Below the pieces are notes generated by a model, which saw only the letters and a list, made by a program, of their open reading frames with translations, did not search any database and was not told the DNA's origin. The position numbers and the translations under genes were made by a program. From Pseudomonadota bacterium (GTDB lineage Bacteria > Pseudomonadota > Alphaproteobacteria > Sphingomonadales > Sphingomonadaceae): 64,000 nt of DNA. Of this stretch, positions 18,048 to 26,508 are shown one piece after another (position 1 is the first letter of the stretch; each line of letters begins with the position of its first letter). The DNA lies in contig JAEXFD010000014.1 in assembly GCA_023400405.1 (NCBI GenBank), forward strand, positions 62,001 through 126,000, read 5' to 3'.

Positions 18048-19604
18048 ATGCGAAACTGGCTGGTAGCCGCACTGGCACTGTTGGGCTTGGCAAGTCAGGC
18101 GCAGGCGCAATCCCCTGTCCCGCGCCAGATCGCGATCGACGCTTCGGCACCGGGCAAGCCGCGCGATCCGATGTGGCAATTCTCGATCGGATCGGACTAT
18201 CCCGGCACGCTCGGCCGCGAGGACAGCCTGGCTCAGCTGGCGACCGCCCGCCGCGAGCTCGGCTTCCGCTATATTCGCTTCCACGCGATCTTTCACGACG
18301 TGCTCGGCGCCTATCGCGAAGTCGATGGCAAGCCGGTCTATGACTGGCGCGGCATCGACCGGCTCTACGATCGGCTGCTCGCCATCGGGCTCAAGCCGTT
18401 CGTCGAGCTGAGCTTCACGCCGCTGGCGATGAAACAGTCCGATCATTCGGTGTTCTGGTGGAAGGGCAACACCTCGCACCCTCAGCCCGAGAAGTGGACC
18501 GCACTGGTCGATGCCTTCACGCGGCATCTGATCGCCCGCTACGGGCGGAACGAAGTACGGCAATGGTTCTTCGAGGTCTGGAACGAACCCAATCTCGACG
18601 GCTTCTGGGAAGGCGCCGACCAGGCCGCCTATTTCGACCTGTACGACCGCACCGCGCGCGCCATCAAGGCCGTCGATCCGGCGCTGCGGGTCGGCGGCCC
18701 GGCGACGGCGGGCACCGCCTGGATCCCCCCGTTCCTCACCCATGTCGCGCAATCCGGCGCGCCGATCGATTTCGTCGCAACCCATAGCTATGGCGTGGAT
18801 GGCGGCTTCCTCGACGAGAAGGGCGTCGCGGACGTCAAGCTCTCGCGCGATCCCGATGCGATCGTCGCCGACGTGCGCCGCGTCCGTGCCGAAATCGCCG
18901 CCTCGCCGTTCTGCAAGCTGCCGCTTTATTTCACCGAATGGAGCGCCAGCTATGCGTCGCGCGACCCGGTGCACGATTCCTATGTCAGCGGGCCCTACAT
19001 CCTCGACAAGCTGCGCGGCAGCGAGAGCTTCATCCAGGGCATGAGTTACTGGACGTTCAGCGACCTGTTCGAGGAATCGGGGCCGCCGACCGCGCCGTTC
19101 GAAGGCGGCTTCGGGCTGATGAACCCGCAGGGTATCCGCAAGCCGGCCTGGTTCGCCTATCGCTACCTCAACCTGCTCGGTCCCCGCGAAGTGCCGAGCG
19201 GCGACGCCCAGAGCATCGCCACGCTGGGCACGAACGGCGTGACGCTCCTCGCCTGGAACTATGCCCTGCCCGAACAGAGCGTGAGCGACCGCAGCTATTT
19301 CGGCAAGCTGCTCCCCGCTGCCGACGATGGGCCGCTGGCCGTGCGCCTAAAGGGCCTAAGGCCGGGCACTTATCGCGTGACCCTCCGCCGGACCGGCTTT
19401 CGCCACAACGACGCGCAGACCGCCTATCTGGAAATGGGCGCGCCGAAGATGCTGAGCGCGACGCAACTCGCGACGCTCCAGGCGCTGACCCGCGACGTTC
19501 CCGAAACCCTGCCCGCGCTTTCCGTGGGCCGGGGCGGTACGGCCAGCCTCACCGTGCCGATGAAGCGCTACGACATGGTGTTGCTCGACCTGCGCCGCCG
19601 CTGA
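18048..19604 (+). CDS. Secreted glycoside hydrolase family 39 protein (beta-xylosidase type)
   Basis: 518 residues with a signal peptide (MRNWLVAALALLGLASQAQA). The (beta/alpha)8 barrel contains the acid/base motif WNEPN and the nucleophile region YFTEWSAS of GH39, followed by a C-terminal beta-sandwich. It is likely a periplasmic exo-glycosidase acting on xylosides or related oligosaccharides. GGGGAGAGGCAGG just before the ATG at 18048 sets the start. It is a single gene here; the neighbours suggest general plant-glycan scavenging along with GH31 and GH1 further on. Confidence 0.92.
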   Translation: MRNWLVAALALLGLASQAQAQSPVPRQIAIDASAPGKPRDPMWQFSIGSDYPGTLGREDSLAQLATARRELGFRYIRFHAIFHDVLGAYREVDGKPVYDWRGIDRLYDRLLAIGLKPFVELSFTPLAMKQSDHSVFWWKGNTSHPQPEKWTALVDAFTRHLIARYGRNEVRQWFFEVWNEPNLDGFWEGADQAAYFDLYDRTARAIKAVDPALRVGGPATAGTAWIPPFLTHVAQSGAPIDFVATHSYGVDGGFLDEKGVADVKLSRDPDAIVADVRRVRAEIAASPFCKLPLYFTEWSASYASRDPVHDSYVSGPYILDKLRGSESFIQGMSYWTFSDLFEESGPPTAPFEGGFGLMNPQGIRKPAWFAYRYLNLLGPREVPSGDAQSIATLGTNGVTLLAWNYALPEQSVSDRSYFGKLLPAADDGPLAVRLKGLRPGTYRVTLRRTGFRHNDAQTAYLEMGAPKMLSATQLATLQALTRDVPETLPALSVGRGGTASLTVPMKRYDMVLLDLRRR

Positions 19605-19609
19605 CCGGA

Positions 19610-20509
19610 TCAGGCGGCGACCGGATAGGGCCCCGCCTCGCGAAGCTGGGCGGCGTCGCGGGCCGGCGGGATGCCGAAGGCGCGGACATAGTCGCGGCTG
19701 AACTGCGAAGGGCTGCCATAGCCCACGCGAAAGCCGGCGGTGGCGGCATCGAGCCCTTCGGTTGCCATCAGCCGTCTCGCCGCCTCGAGCCGCAGCCGGG
19801 TGCGATACTGGAGCGGGCTCATCAGCGTCAGCGCCTTGAACTGGTGGTGGAAGGCGGAAGGGCTCATCCCGGCCCGGTCGGCGAGCTGATCGACCGCGAC
19901 GGCCTCGTCGAAATGGGCGCGCAGCCAGCGGATCGCCTCGCCGATCCGGGCAAGCCGGCCATCGGCGAGCGCCATGTGGCGCAGCATCGGGCCGGCCGGG
20001 GTGGCGAGCAATCGCCAGACCAGCTCGCGCTCGACCAGGGGAGCGAGCACCGGCACATCGTCCGGCTGATCGAGCAGGCCGACGAGCCGCGCGGCGGCGT
20101 CGAGCAGCGCAGGAGTCGCCCGGTCGATCATCAGCCCCGGCGGGACGCTGCCCCGCGGCGCGCCGTCGGGATGGGCGACGAGCAGGTCGGCGATCGCGGC
20201 GACATCGAAATCGAGCCAGACGCAGAGATAGGGCTTGTCCGGGCTCGCCTCGACGACCCGGCCGATCAGCGGCAGATCGACCGAGGCGAGCAGATAATGC
20301 GCGGGATCGTAGCGGAACTGGCGCGCGCCGGCCTGTGCGGTCTTGGCGCCCTGCGCGACGATGCAGATGCCGGGATCATAGACCGCCGGGATCGGCAGGG
20401 TGGGATTCGCCGCCCGGGTGAGCTTGAGCCGCGGCAGGGGCGTGGGGTGGATGCCGTCGCCGGGCGTGTGCCGCATCATCGCGGCAGCGAGATGGTCGAT
20501 CGCCTGCAT
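19610..20509 (-). CDS. AraC-family transcriptional regulator (AraC_N ligand domain)
   Basis: 299 residues. The N-terminal cupin-like AraC_N domain (VYDPGICIVAQGAKTA, YLLASVDLPLIG) is followed by two C-terminal helix-turn-helix units (VDQLADRAGMSPSAFHHQFK and a second ending FGYGSPSQFSRDY-like, here VGYGSPSQFSRDYVRAFG). The start at 20509 is backed by AGAGGA a few bases upstream. It is divergent from an SDR gene; in this subgroup the regulator usually activates an adjacent oxidoreductase. A repeated 13-mer in the shared intergenic region is its probable binding site. Confidence 0.93.
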   Translation of the reverse strand: MQAIDHLAAAMMRHTPGDGIHPTPLPRLKLTRAANPTLPIPAVYDPGICIVAQGAKTAQAGARQFRYDPAHYLLASVDLPLIGRVVEASPDKPYLCVWLDFDVAAIADLLVAHPDGAPRGSVPPGLMIDRATPALLDAAARLVGLLDQPDDVPVLAPLVERELVWRLLATPAGPMLRHMALADGRLARIGEAIRWLRAHFDEAVAVDQLADRAGMSPSAFHHQFKALTLMSPLQYRTRLRLEAARRLMATEGLDAATAGFRVGYGSPSQFSRDYVRAFGIPPARDAAQLREAGPYPVAA

Positions 20510-20556
20510 GGCTTCCTCTTTCCACTTCAACGGGGACCGGACAAGCGGTTGCGCAG

Positions 20557-20658
20557 GATCGTGCAAGGATCAGGCAGGGCCGTTCTACCGCTCGGCGAGG
20601 CCCCGGGCCCATCTGGGCAGCGCAGGGACGGCAGCGGGCCGTCCCGATCGTGCAAGGA
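20557..20658. promoter_or_regulatory. Direct repeat GATCGTGCAAGGA in the AraC/SDR intergenic region
   Basis: The same 13 bases occur at 20557-20569 and 20646-20658, 89 bp apart and in the same orientation. They lie between the divergent AraC regulator and SDR genes. The second copy ends 8 bp before the SDR ATG and includes its AAGGA SD. Such paired direct repeats are typical of AraC-family sites; the assignment is inference. Confidence 0.5.
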
Positions 20659-20666
20659 GCTTTCCC

Positions 20667-21404
20667 ATGTCCGACACCCTCGACAAGACCATCCTGATCA
20701 CCGGCGCGAGCAGCGGCATCGGCGAGGCGACCGCCCGGCTGCTCGGCGCCAGCGGTGCCCGGCTGATGCTCGGCGCCCGCCGCACCGACCGGCTCGAAGC
20801 GCGGGTGGGCGAGATCGAAGCGGCCGGCGGCACGGCGGCCTTCGCGGCGCTCGACGTGACCGATGCGGCCAGCGTCGAAGCCTTCGCCCAGGCGGCTCTC
20901 GGCCGCTATGGCCGGATCGACGTGCTGGTGAACAATGCCGGCGTGATGCCGCTCTCGCCGCTCGCCGCGCTCAAGACCGACGAGTGGAAGCGGATGATCG
21001 ACGTCAACGTGCATGGCGTGCTGAACGGCATCGCCGCGGTGCTGCCGCGCTTCGTTGCGCAGGGCGGCGGCCAGTTCGTCAACGTCGCCTCGCTGGGCGC
21101 GCACTACGTCGTGCCGACCGGCGCGGTCTATTGCGCGACCAAGTTCGCGGTCTGGGCGATCACCGACGGCATCCGCCGGGAACACGACAACATCCGCGCG
21201 ACGATCATCTCGCCGGGCGTGGTCGAGAGCGAGCTGGCCGACACGATCACCCATGAAGCGACGATCGAGGCGATGGCCGCCTTCCGCGCCTCGATGCTGA
21301 AGGCCGACGCGGTCGCCCGGGCAATCCGCTATGCCATCGCCCAGCCCGACGACGTCGACGTCAGCGAGATCATCGTGCGCCCGACGGCGAGCGACGTGAT
21401 CTGA
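20667..21404 (+). CDS. Short-chain dehydrogenase/reductase
   Basis: 245 residues, classical SDR fold. NAD(P) motif TGASSGIGE near residue 13, NNAGVM, and the catalytic YCATK with an upstream Ser (NVASLG). Close to the YdfG-like/clavulanate-dehydrogenase-like group acting on hydroxyacids, alcohols or aldehydes. The ATG at 20667 has AAGGAGC 7-12 nt upstream. It is divergent from an AraC regulator that probably controls it. Confidence 0.92.
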   Translation: MSDTLDKTILITGASSGIGEATARLLGASGARLMLGARRTDRLEARVGEIEAAGGTAAFAALDVTDAASVEAFAQAALGRYGRIDVLVNNAGVMPLSPLAALKTDEWKRMIDVNVHGVLNGIAAVLPRFVAQGGGQFVNVASLGAHYVVPTGAVYCATKFAVWAITDGIRREHDNIRATIISPGVVESELADTITHEATIEAMAAFRASMLKADAVARAIRYAIAQPDDVDVSEIIVRPTASDVI

Positions 21405-21434
21405 GCAGACGGAAGGGAGGGCCGCGACCCTGCT

Positions 21435-21525
21435 CCGTTCGCCCTGAGCTTGTCGAAGGGCAGTTCTTCTCTAGGACCCCGGGGAAAGAAACAGGACCGC
21501 CCTTCGACAAGCTCAGGGCGAACGG
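21435..21525. repeat. Inverted pair of a dispersed sphingomonad-type repeat
   Basis: The element with core GCCCTGAGCTTGTCGAAGGG begins at 21435 and its exact reverse complement ends at 21525. The arms are 27 bases and identical, separated by about 37 bp. The pair fills most of the gap between the convergent SDR and msrA genes and can form a long stem-loop in RNA, so it may double as a terminator. The same core is common in sphingomonad and related genomes (established knowledge). Confidence 0.8.
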
Positions 21526-21559
21526 GGTGATTGGGGCTAAGGGCGAACGGAAATATGGC

Positions 21560-22105
21560 TCAGGCCGTTGCCCCCTCCTTGCTGCGCGCGGCGAAGCTCT
21601 TGCGGAGCTTGCGCAGCTTGGGGGGGATCACCGCCAGGCAATAGGGGTTCCTCTGGCCCTCGCCCTGCCAATATTCCTGGTGATAGTCCTCGGCGGACCA
21701 CCATTGCCCGAGCGGCTCGATCGCGGTGACGATCGGGGCGGGCCAATCGGGGCGCGCGCGATCGATCGCGTCGAGCGCCTCGCGCTCCTGCTCGGCCGAA
21801 TGCGGAAAGATCGCCGAGCGATACTGGGTGCCGATATCGTTGCCCTGGCGATTGAGCTGCGTCGGATCGTGGGTCGCCAGGAAGATGTCGAGGATCTCGC
21901 CGTACGAGATCTGGTCGGTATCGAAGCTCACCCGGATCGCCTCGGCATGGCCGGTCGTGCCGGTGCAGACTTCCTTGTAGGTCGGGTTTTCCTTGGTGCC
22001 GCCGATATAGCCGCTCTCGACCGACTGGACGCCGATCACGTCGTTGAACACCGCCTCGGTGCACCAGAAACATCCGCCCGCGAGCGTTGCGGTCTCGATC
22101 GTCAT
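21560..22105 (-). CDS. msrA: Peptide-methionine (S)-S-oxide reductase
   Basis: 181 residues. The catalytic GCFWCTEAVF motif (Cys near residue 13) and a likely recycling Cys in NPYCLAV are present. It repairs oxidised methionine in proteins and free Met-S-sulfoxide with thioredoxin. AAGGAG lies 6 nt before the ATG. It is single-gene, divergent from galE. No msrB is nearby. Confidence 0.96.
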   Translation of the reverse strand: MTIETATLAGGCFWCTEAVFNDVIGVQSVESGYIGGTKENPTYKEVCTGTTGHAEAIRVSFDTDQISYGEILDIFLATHDPTQLNRQGNDIGTQYRSAIFPHSAEQEREALDAIDRARPDWPAPIVTAIEPLGQWWSAEDYHQEYWQGEGQRNPYCLAVIPPKLRKLRKSFAARSKEGATA

Positions 22106-22173
22106 GCCGAACTCCTTGCTATCGGCGCATAGATAGGATTGAGCGCGGCGAGGGCAATGCGAGGACGGATGCG

Positions 22174-23172
22174 ATGCGCGAAGGCACGGTGATGGTGACG
22201 GGCGGGGCGGGCTATATCGGCAGCCATTCGGTGCTCGCGCTGCTCGATGCCGGCTGGAACGTCGTCGTGCTCGACAATCTCGTCACCGGATTCGACTGGG
22301 CCGTCGATCCGCGCGCCACGCTGGTGGTCGCCAACATCGCCGACGACGACAAGGTGCGCGCCGCGATCCGCGAGCATGGCGTGTTCGCGATCATGCATTT
22401 CGCCGGATCGGTGGTGGTGCCCGAAAGCGTGACCGACCCGCTGAAATATTACCGCAACAACACCGCGGCGAGCCGGGCGCTGATCGAAAGCGCGGTGGCC
22501 GGGGGCGTGAAGCATTTCATCTTCTCCTCGACCGCGGCGACCTATGGCATCCCCGAGCAGGTGCCGGTGCGCGAGGACAGCCCGAAGGCCCCGATCAACC
22601 CGTACGGCATGTCCAAGCTGATGACCGAGATCATGCTGAAGGACGTCGCGACCGCGCATCCGATCAACTACGCGGCGCTGCGCTATTTCAACGTCGCCGG
22701 CGCCGATCCGCAGGGCCGATCGGGCCAGTCGACCGCCGGGGCGACGCACCTGATCAAGGTCGCGGTGGAGGCGGCGACCGGCAAGCGCAGCCATGTCAGC
22801 GTGTTCGGCACCGATTTCGCGACGCCCGACGGCACCGGGGTGCGCGACTATATCCATGTCACCGATCTCGCCGCCGCGCATGTCGACGCGCTCGACCTGC
22901 TGATCGCGCGACCGGGCGAGAACCACACGATGAACGCCGGCTATGGCCGCGGCTTTTCGGTGCTGCAGGTGCTCGACGCGGTCGACCGGGTGACCAATCT
23001 GAAGATCGAGCGCAGGCTGGAGGGCCGCCGCGCCGGCGATCCCGATGCCCTGATCGCCGACAATGCCGCGATCCTGGCGGCGCTGCCCTGGCGGCCGAAG
23101 CACGACGATCTCGACGGCATCGTCAAGGACGCGCTGGCCTGGGAACGCAAGCTCGCCGAGCGGCAGGGCTGA
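22174..23172 (+). CDS. galE: UDP-glucose 4-epimerase
   Basis: 332 residues. N-terminal Rossmann motif GGAGYIGSH, the catalytic Ser region SSTAATYG and YGMSK (Tyr-x3-Lys), and a C-terminal substrate domain. It interconverts UDP-glucose and UDP-galactose, supplying precursors for exopolysaccharide or LPS. The ATG at 22174 is preceded by GAGGA at a suitable distance and gives the normal N-terminus. The stop codon is embedded in the -35 region of the following antitoxin promoter. Confidence 0.95.
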   Translation: MREGTVMVTGGAGYIGSHSVLALLDAGWNVVVLDNLVTGFDWAVDPRATLVVANIADDDKVRAAIREHGVFAIMHFAGSVVVPESVTDPLKYYRNNTAASRALIESAVAGGVKHFIFSSTAATYGIPEQVPVREDSPKAPINPYGMSKLMTEIMLKDVATAHPINYAALRYFNVAGADPQGRSGQSTAGATHLIKVAVEAATGKRSHVSVFGTDFATPDGTGVRDYIHVTDLAAAHVDALDLLIARPGENHTMNAGYGRGFSVLQVLDAVDRVTNLKIERRLEGRRAGDPDALIADNAAILAALPWRPKHDDLDGIVKDALAWERKLAERQG

Positions 23173-23203
23173 CGGGCCGCGGCGGACCTGCTATATTCGC
23201 AGC
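23169..23203 (+). promoter_or_regulatory. Promoter of the toxin-antitoxin pair (leaderless geometry)
   Basis: CTGACG (23169-23174), a 17-bp spacer and TATATT (23192-23197), exactly 6 nt before the antitoxin ATG. The -35 overlaps the galE stop codon. No SD is present between the -10 and the ATG. Confidence 0.6.
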
Positions 23204-23398
23204 ATGAACGCCGAACCACGACATCCCCTGCTGCCCCCGGAAGGGATGAGCGAAGAGGAGTGGGAAGCGCTTCGCGATGCGCAGGCGGATGCCGATTTCG
23301 CCGCCGGCAGGGTCGTGCCGCACGAGAAAGTGCGCGAATGGCTTGCCAGATGGGGCACCCCCGCCGAAACGCCCTTGCCGCCTGAATGGCTCGAGTAG
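23204..23398 (+). CDS. Putative antitoxin of a ParE/RelE-type module
   Basis: 64 residues, acidic. The C-terminal half ADFAAGRVVPHEKVREWLA followed by a Pro-rich tail is the pattern of short antitoxins paired with RelE/ParE toxins (HExVxxWL). No separate ribbon-helix-helix N-terminus is obvious, so DNA binding and autoregulation are unclear. It overlaps the toxin gene by 13 bp, which is characteristic of such pairs. Its promoter at 23169 suggests leaderless expression. Confidence 0.75.
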   Translation: MNAEPRHPLLPPEGMSEEEWEALRDAQADADFAAGRVVPHEKVREWLARWGTPAETPLPPEWLE

Positions 23399-23658
23399 AA
23401 TGGTCGGCCGCCGCGCTGCGGGACGTGACACGCATACGTCTGTACATTGATCAATTTGATCCGAAAGCAGCCCAGCGATTGAGTGCTGCCTTGATTGCGG
23501 CGGGCGACGGACTGGCGGATTTCCCAAGTCGCGGGCGTCCCGCATCGCATGGGCGCCGCGAATTGCCATCCGTGCCCACCTATGTGATCCGGTATGTCGT
23601 GCGTGGGGACGTGGTGACGATCGTCGAGGTCCGTCACGGGGCGCGCCGGCCGAATTAG
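23386..23658 (+). CDS. ParE/RelE-superfamily toxin
   Basis: 90 residues, basic. N-terminal VEWSAAALRDVTRIRLYIDQ, the middle GLADFPSRGRPASHGRRELP and the C-terminal YVIRYVVRGDVVTIVEVRHGAR match the RelE/ParE fold. ParE members act on gyrase and RelE members cleave mRNA; this C-terminus looks more ParE-like. The start lies inside the antitoxin gene, and its last 4 bp overlap the convergent PAP2 gene. It was probably acquired as a small module after galE. Confidence 0.82.
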   Translation: MARVEWSAAALRDVTRIRLYIDQFDPKAAQRLSAALIAAGDGLADFPSRGRPASHGRRELPSVPTYVIRYVVRGDVVTIVEVRHGARRPN

Positions 23659-24335
23659 CGCTTGTCGAGCAGTACCAGTTCGATCCGCCACCAGAGCGTC
23701 GCCCAGAGGCCGCCGAACGCCCAGCCGGCGACGACGTCGCTCGGCCAGTGGACGCCGAGATAGACGCGGCTGCAGCCGATCGCGGCGGTGAGGAACAGCG
23801 CGACGAGCACGGCGAAGACGCGGACGCGGCGGCCGGGCAGGACCGGGAACAGCAGCGTTGCCAGGGTGAGATAGACGATCGCGCTGAGCGCGGCATGGCC
23901 GCTCGGGAAGCTGCGCGAGGTCTCGTCCATCAGCCGGCCGATCAGGTCCGGGCGCGAGCGGCCGATCAGTGCCTTGACGAACTCCACCAGCGCCGAGCCC
24001 AGCAGCGTCGCGCCCACGACCATCAGCCCGGTGCGCAGCCGGCCGGCGAGGGCCAGGAAGATCGCCGCGACCGCGACGACGAACGTCAGCACCGTCGTGC
24101 TGCCGAGCGCGGTCACGTCGCGCATCGCCGAGGGCAGCCAGGCCGGGCCGATCGGCGTGCCGTCATGGCGCATCGCCAGGATGATCGCATGATCGATCGC
24201 AGCGCCGTCGCCTTCGACCAGTTCGCGGCCAAGCCAGACCAGCGCGAGGACGAGCAGCGCGATCGCGCCGCCGGCGAGGATCGGCCAGGGCAGGCCGCGC
24301 GAACTGGGCGGAGCTTCGGGAGAAAGGCGATGCAT
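23655..24335 (-). CDS. PAP2-family phosphatase (membrane lipid phosphatase)
   Basis: About 226 residues with several transmembrane helices. The three-part acid phosphatase signature is complete: KALIGRSRPD, PSGHAAL and SRVYLGVHWPSDVVAGW. It probably dephosphorylates phosphatidic acid, undecaprenyl diphosphate or a related lipid on the periplasmic face. I chose the ATG at 24335; a TTG at 24353 is possible and neither has a good SD. It is the last gene of a minus-strand group with the J-domain and mipZ genes and converges with the toxin gene. Confidence 0.9.
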   Translation of the reverse strand: MHRLSPEAPPSSRGLPWPILAGGAIALLVLALVWLGRELVEGDGAAIDHAIILAMRHDGTPIGPAWLPSAMRDVTALGSTTVLTFVVAVAAIFLALAGRLRTGLMVVGATLLGSALVEFVKALIGRSRPDLIGRLMDETSRSFPSGHAALSAIVYLTLATLLFPVLPGRRVRVFAVLVALFLTAAIGCSRVYLGVHWPSDVVAGWAFGGLWATLWWRIELVLLDKR

Positions 24336-24416
24336 CGGAAGAGAATCGCGCAATGGGGCGATGATGGCAAATCGTCCGTCCGCCGCTCACCGAGCCGAGC
24401 CCGGTGCGGCGGCGGT

Positions 24417-24665
24417 TCAGCGCAACAGCGTGTCGCGCGCGGCGTTGATCCGGCGAGTCAGCTCGGCCGATCCGCCCTTGTCGGGGTGGACCGCGCTGAC
24501 CAGCCGGCGATGCGCCGCGCGGATCTCGTCGGCATCGGCATCGGCCGGCACGCCCAGGATCGCGCGTGCCTCGTCCTGCGGCATGCGCGGCGCAATCGAG
24601 CGCGGCTTCAGCACCAGCCGGTACAGCGCGTAGAGCACCAGCGCCGCGATGATCGCCTTTGCCAT
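24417..24665 (-). CDS. Small membrane-anchored J-domain protein
   Basis: 82 residues: one N-terminal transmembrane helix (AKAIIAALVLYALYRLVL) and then a J-domain with the HPD motif (AVHPDKGG), so the J-domain should face the cytosol and stimulate DnaK. The layout resembles Tim14/Pam18-like and DjlA-like co-chaperones rather than full DnaJ. The start codon overlaps the mipZ stop codon by one base (TGATG), implying translational coupling to the division gene. Confidence 0.88.
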   Translation of the reverse strand: MAKAIIAALVLYALYRLVLKPRSIAPRMPQDEARAILGVPADADADEIRAAHRRLVSAVHPDKGGSAELTRRINAARDTLLR

Positions 24666-25459
24666 CAGGCGAACAGCGGCACGGGGACTTCGGGCAGGGC
24701 CAGCCCGGTCATCATCTCCCGCAGTTCCTGGCGGGCGGCGACATGGCTGAGGCCCATTTCGCCAAACTCGCGGCTGTCGAGCATCGTCAGCCCTTGGGGA
24801 AAGAGCTCGCGGTAGATCACGCGCTCGGACAGGCCCGAGATCACGCGGAAGCCGACGCGCTTGGAAAGCTGGTCGATCGCTTCGGACACGCGGCGCATGT
24901 TGCGTGCCTCGATATGCTGCATCCGGTTGCGCAGCACGATCCAGTCGATCGTCTCGCCATCGGCCTTGGCCCGGCGCTTGCGCGATTCCCAGATCAGCTC
25001 GGAATAGAAGCTCGGCCGAACGACCTTGAACGTGTCGGGATCGACCTGGCCGATCAGGTCGAAGTCGACGAAGCTGTCGTTCATCGGGGTGACCAGCGTA
25101 TCGGCATTGGTCACGGCGATGCGGGCGAACTTGTCGTCGCGTCCCGGCGTGTCGATCACCAGGAAATCGGCGCCCTCTCCCAGCCGCTCCAGCGCGTCGG
25201 AGAAATAGGCCATCGTTTCGCCGTCATGCGTGTCATAGACCGGCATCGGCAGGTCGCGCCCGGTCCGCTTGATCGTGGCAAGGCGATTGTCGAGATAGCG
25301 GCCCATCGTGCGCTGGCGATGATCGAGATCGAAGCACGCCACCCGCGCGCCTTTCGACGCGAGCGCGATCGCCGTGTGGACCGCCGTGGTGGACTTGCCG
25401 GTGCCGCCCTTCTCATTGGCGAACACCAGGACGTGCAGTCGCTTCGAGCCTTCAGTCAA
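24665..25459 (-). CDS. mipZ: Division-plane positioning ATPase MipZ
   Basis: 264 residues, ParA/MinD-like P-loop ATPase. The deviant Walker A KGGTGKST near residue 17, the FDLDHRQRTMGRYLDNR segment and DTPGRDD are those of alphaproteobacterial MipZ, which forms a bipolar gradient from ParB-parS and blocks FtsZ assembly near the poles. It starts with TTG at 25459 and AAGGGAAG lies 8 nt upstream. It is divergent from panC and is followed by the coupled J-domain gene. Confidence 0.93.
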   Translation of the reverse strand: MTEGSKRLHVLVFANEKGGTGKSTTAVHTAIALASKGARVACFDLDHRQRTMGRYLDNRLATIKRTGRDLPMPVYDTHDGETMAYFSDALERLGEGADFLVIDTPGRDDKFARIAVTNADTLVTPMNDSFVDFDLIGQVDPDTFKVVRPSFYSELIWESRKRRAKADGETIDWIVLRNRMQHIEARNMRRVSEAIDQLSKRVGFRVISGLSERVIYRELFPQGLTMLDSREFGEMGLSHVAARQELREMMTGLALPEVPVPLFA

Positions 25460-25538
25460 CGCGCAAACTTCCCTTATTGATCGCGCCGCCTCCCCCCCAT
25501 AGAAGGCCGCGCTCCCGTCTTATCGAAAGTGTTAACGC

Positions 25539-26381
25539 GTGCAAACCGTCCGTCGACTCGAAGAACTGCGTAGCGCCATCGCGGCGTTCCGGCAGGCAGG
25601 CGAGCGCGTTGCGCTGGTGCCCACCATGGGGGCGCTTCATGACGGGCATATGGCATTGGTCGAGGCGGCGCGGCGCGGCGCGAACCGCGTCGTCGTCTCG
25701 ATCTTCGTCAATCCCAAGCAGTTCGGCGCGAACGAGGACCTCGCCAAATATCCGCGCAAGGAACAGGCCGATGCGCGGATGCTGGCGGGCGCGGGCGTCG
25801 AGCTGCTGTGGATGCCGCCGGTCGAGCTGGTCTATCCGGAGGGCTTCGCGACCAACGTCTCGGTGTCGGGGGTGAGCGAAGTGCTCGAGGGCGCGAGCCG
25901 TCCCGGCCATTTCGACGGGGTGGCGACAGTGGTCGCCAAGCTGTTCAACCAGGTCCAGCCCGACGTCGCGCTGTTCGGCGAAAAGGACTGGCAGCAGCTT
26001 GCCGTGATCCGGCGGATGGCCCTCGACCTTGATCTGCCGATCGAAATCCAGTCTGTGCCGACCCAGCGCGACGACGATGGCTTGGCGCTGTCCTCGCGCA
26101 ACGCCTATCTGATTCCCGAAGAGCGCGCGCGCGCGGTCGCGCTGCCGCGGGCGCTCGGCGCGGCGGCGCGAGCGATCGAAGAGGGCGGCGATGCCGAGGC
26201 GGCGCTGGCCCAGGCGCGCGAGACGCTGGCCGCGGCGGGGTTCGACGTCGATTATGTCGCGCTCGCCGATGCCGAGACGTTGGCCGAGCCGACCGATGGC
26301 CGGCCGATGCGTCTCCTCGCCGCGGCGCGGATCGGCGGAACGCGGCTGATCGACAATATCGCAGTCACACGCGAAGGCTGA
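25539..26381 (+). CDS. panC: Pantothenate synthetase
   Basis: 280 residues. PTMGALHDGH (HIGH-like adenylate motif), the KQFGANEDLAKYPR block, FGEKDWQQL and LALSSRN (KMSKS-equivalent) are all present. It condenses pantoate and beta-alanine with ATP to make pantothenate for CoA. The start is a GTG at 25539 inside GTTAACGCGTG with no clear SD. It is transcribed divergently from mipZ; panB is not in the window. Confidence 0.95.
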   Translation: MQTVRRLEELRSAIAAFRQAGERVALVPTMGALHDGHMALVEAARRGANRVVVSIFVNPKQFGANEDLAKYPRKEQADARMLAGAGVELLWMPPVELVYPEGFATNVSVSGVSEVLEGASRPGHFDGVATVVAKLFNQVQPDVALFGEKDWQQLAVIRRMALDLDLPIEIQSVPTQRDDDGLALSSRNAYLIPEERARAVALPRALGAAARAIEEGGDAEAALAQARETLAAAGFDVDYVALADAETLAEPTDGRPMRLLAAARIGGTRLIDNIAVTREG

Positions 26382-26394
26382 GGCCGGCGGAAGG

Positions 26395-26476
26395 TCGTCG
26401 CCCCAGCGAAAGCTGGGGCCTCGCGCCGCGGGCGGAGCGGCGCGCGGATGGGATACAAGCTTGCGCTGGCATGACG
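26395..26476. repeat. Dispersed REP-like repeat after panC
   Basis: CCCCAGC-GAA-AGCTGGGG-type hairpin at about 26400-26418 starts the element. A second arm (GGGATACAAGCTTGCGCTGG then CATGACG) follows at about 26450-26475. This is the format of intergenic REP units in sphingomonads. With the palindrome just after it, it fills the 210-bp gap to the Sel1-type gene. Confidence 0.55.
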
Positions 26477-26508
26477 CGGATGTGCTTTCCCCGGACCCGA
26501 AAAACTAC

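Noticed and set aside
21435..21525. Insertion sequence with terminal inverted repeats
   Set aside because: The arms are only about 37 bp apart with no transposase gene, so this is a palindromic repeat pair, not an IS.
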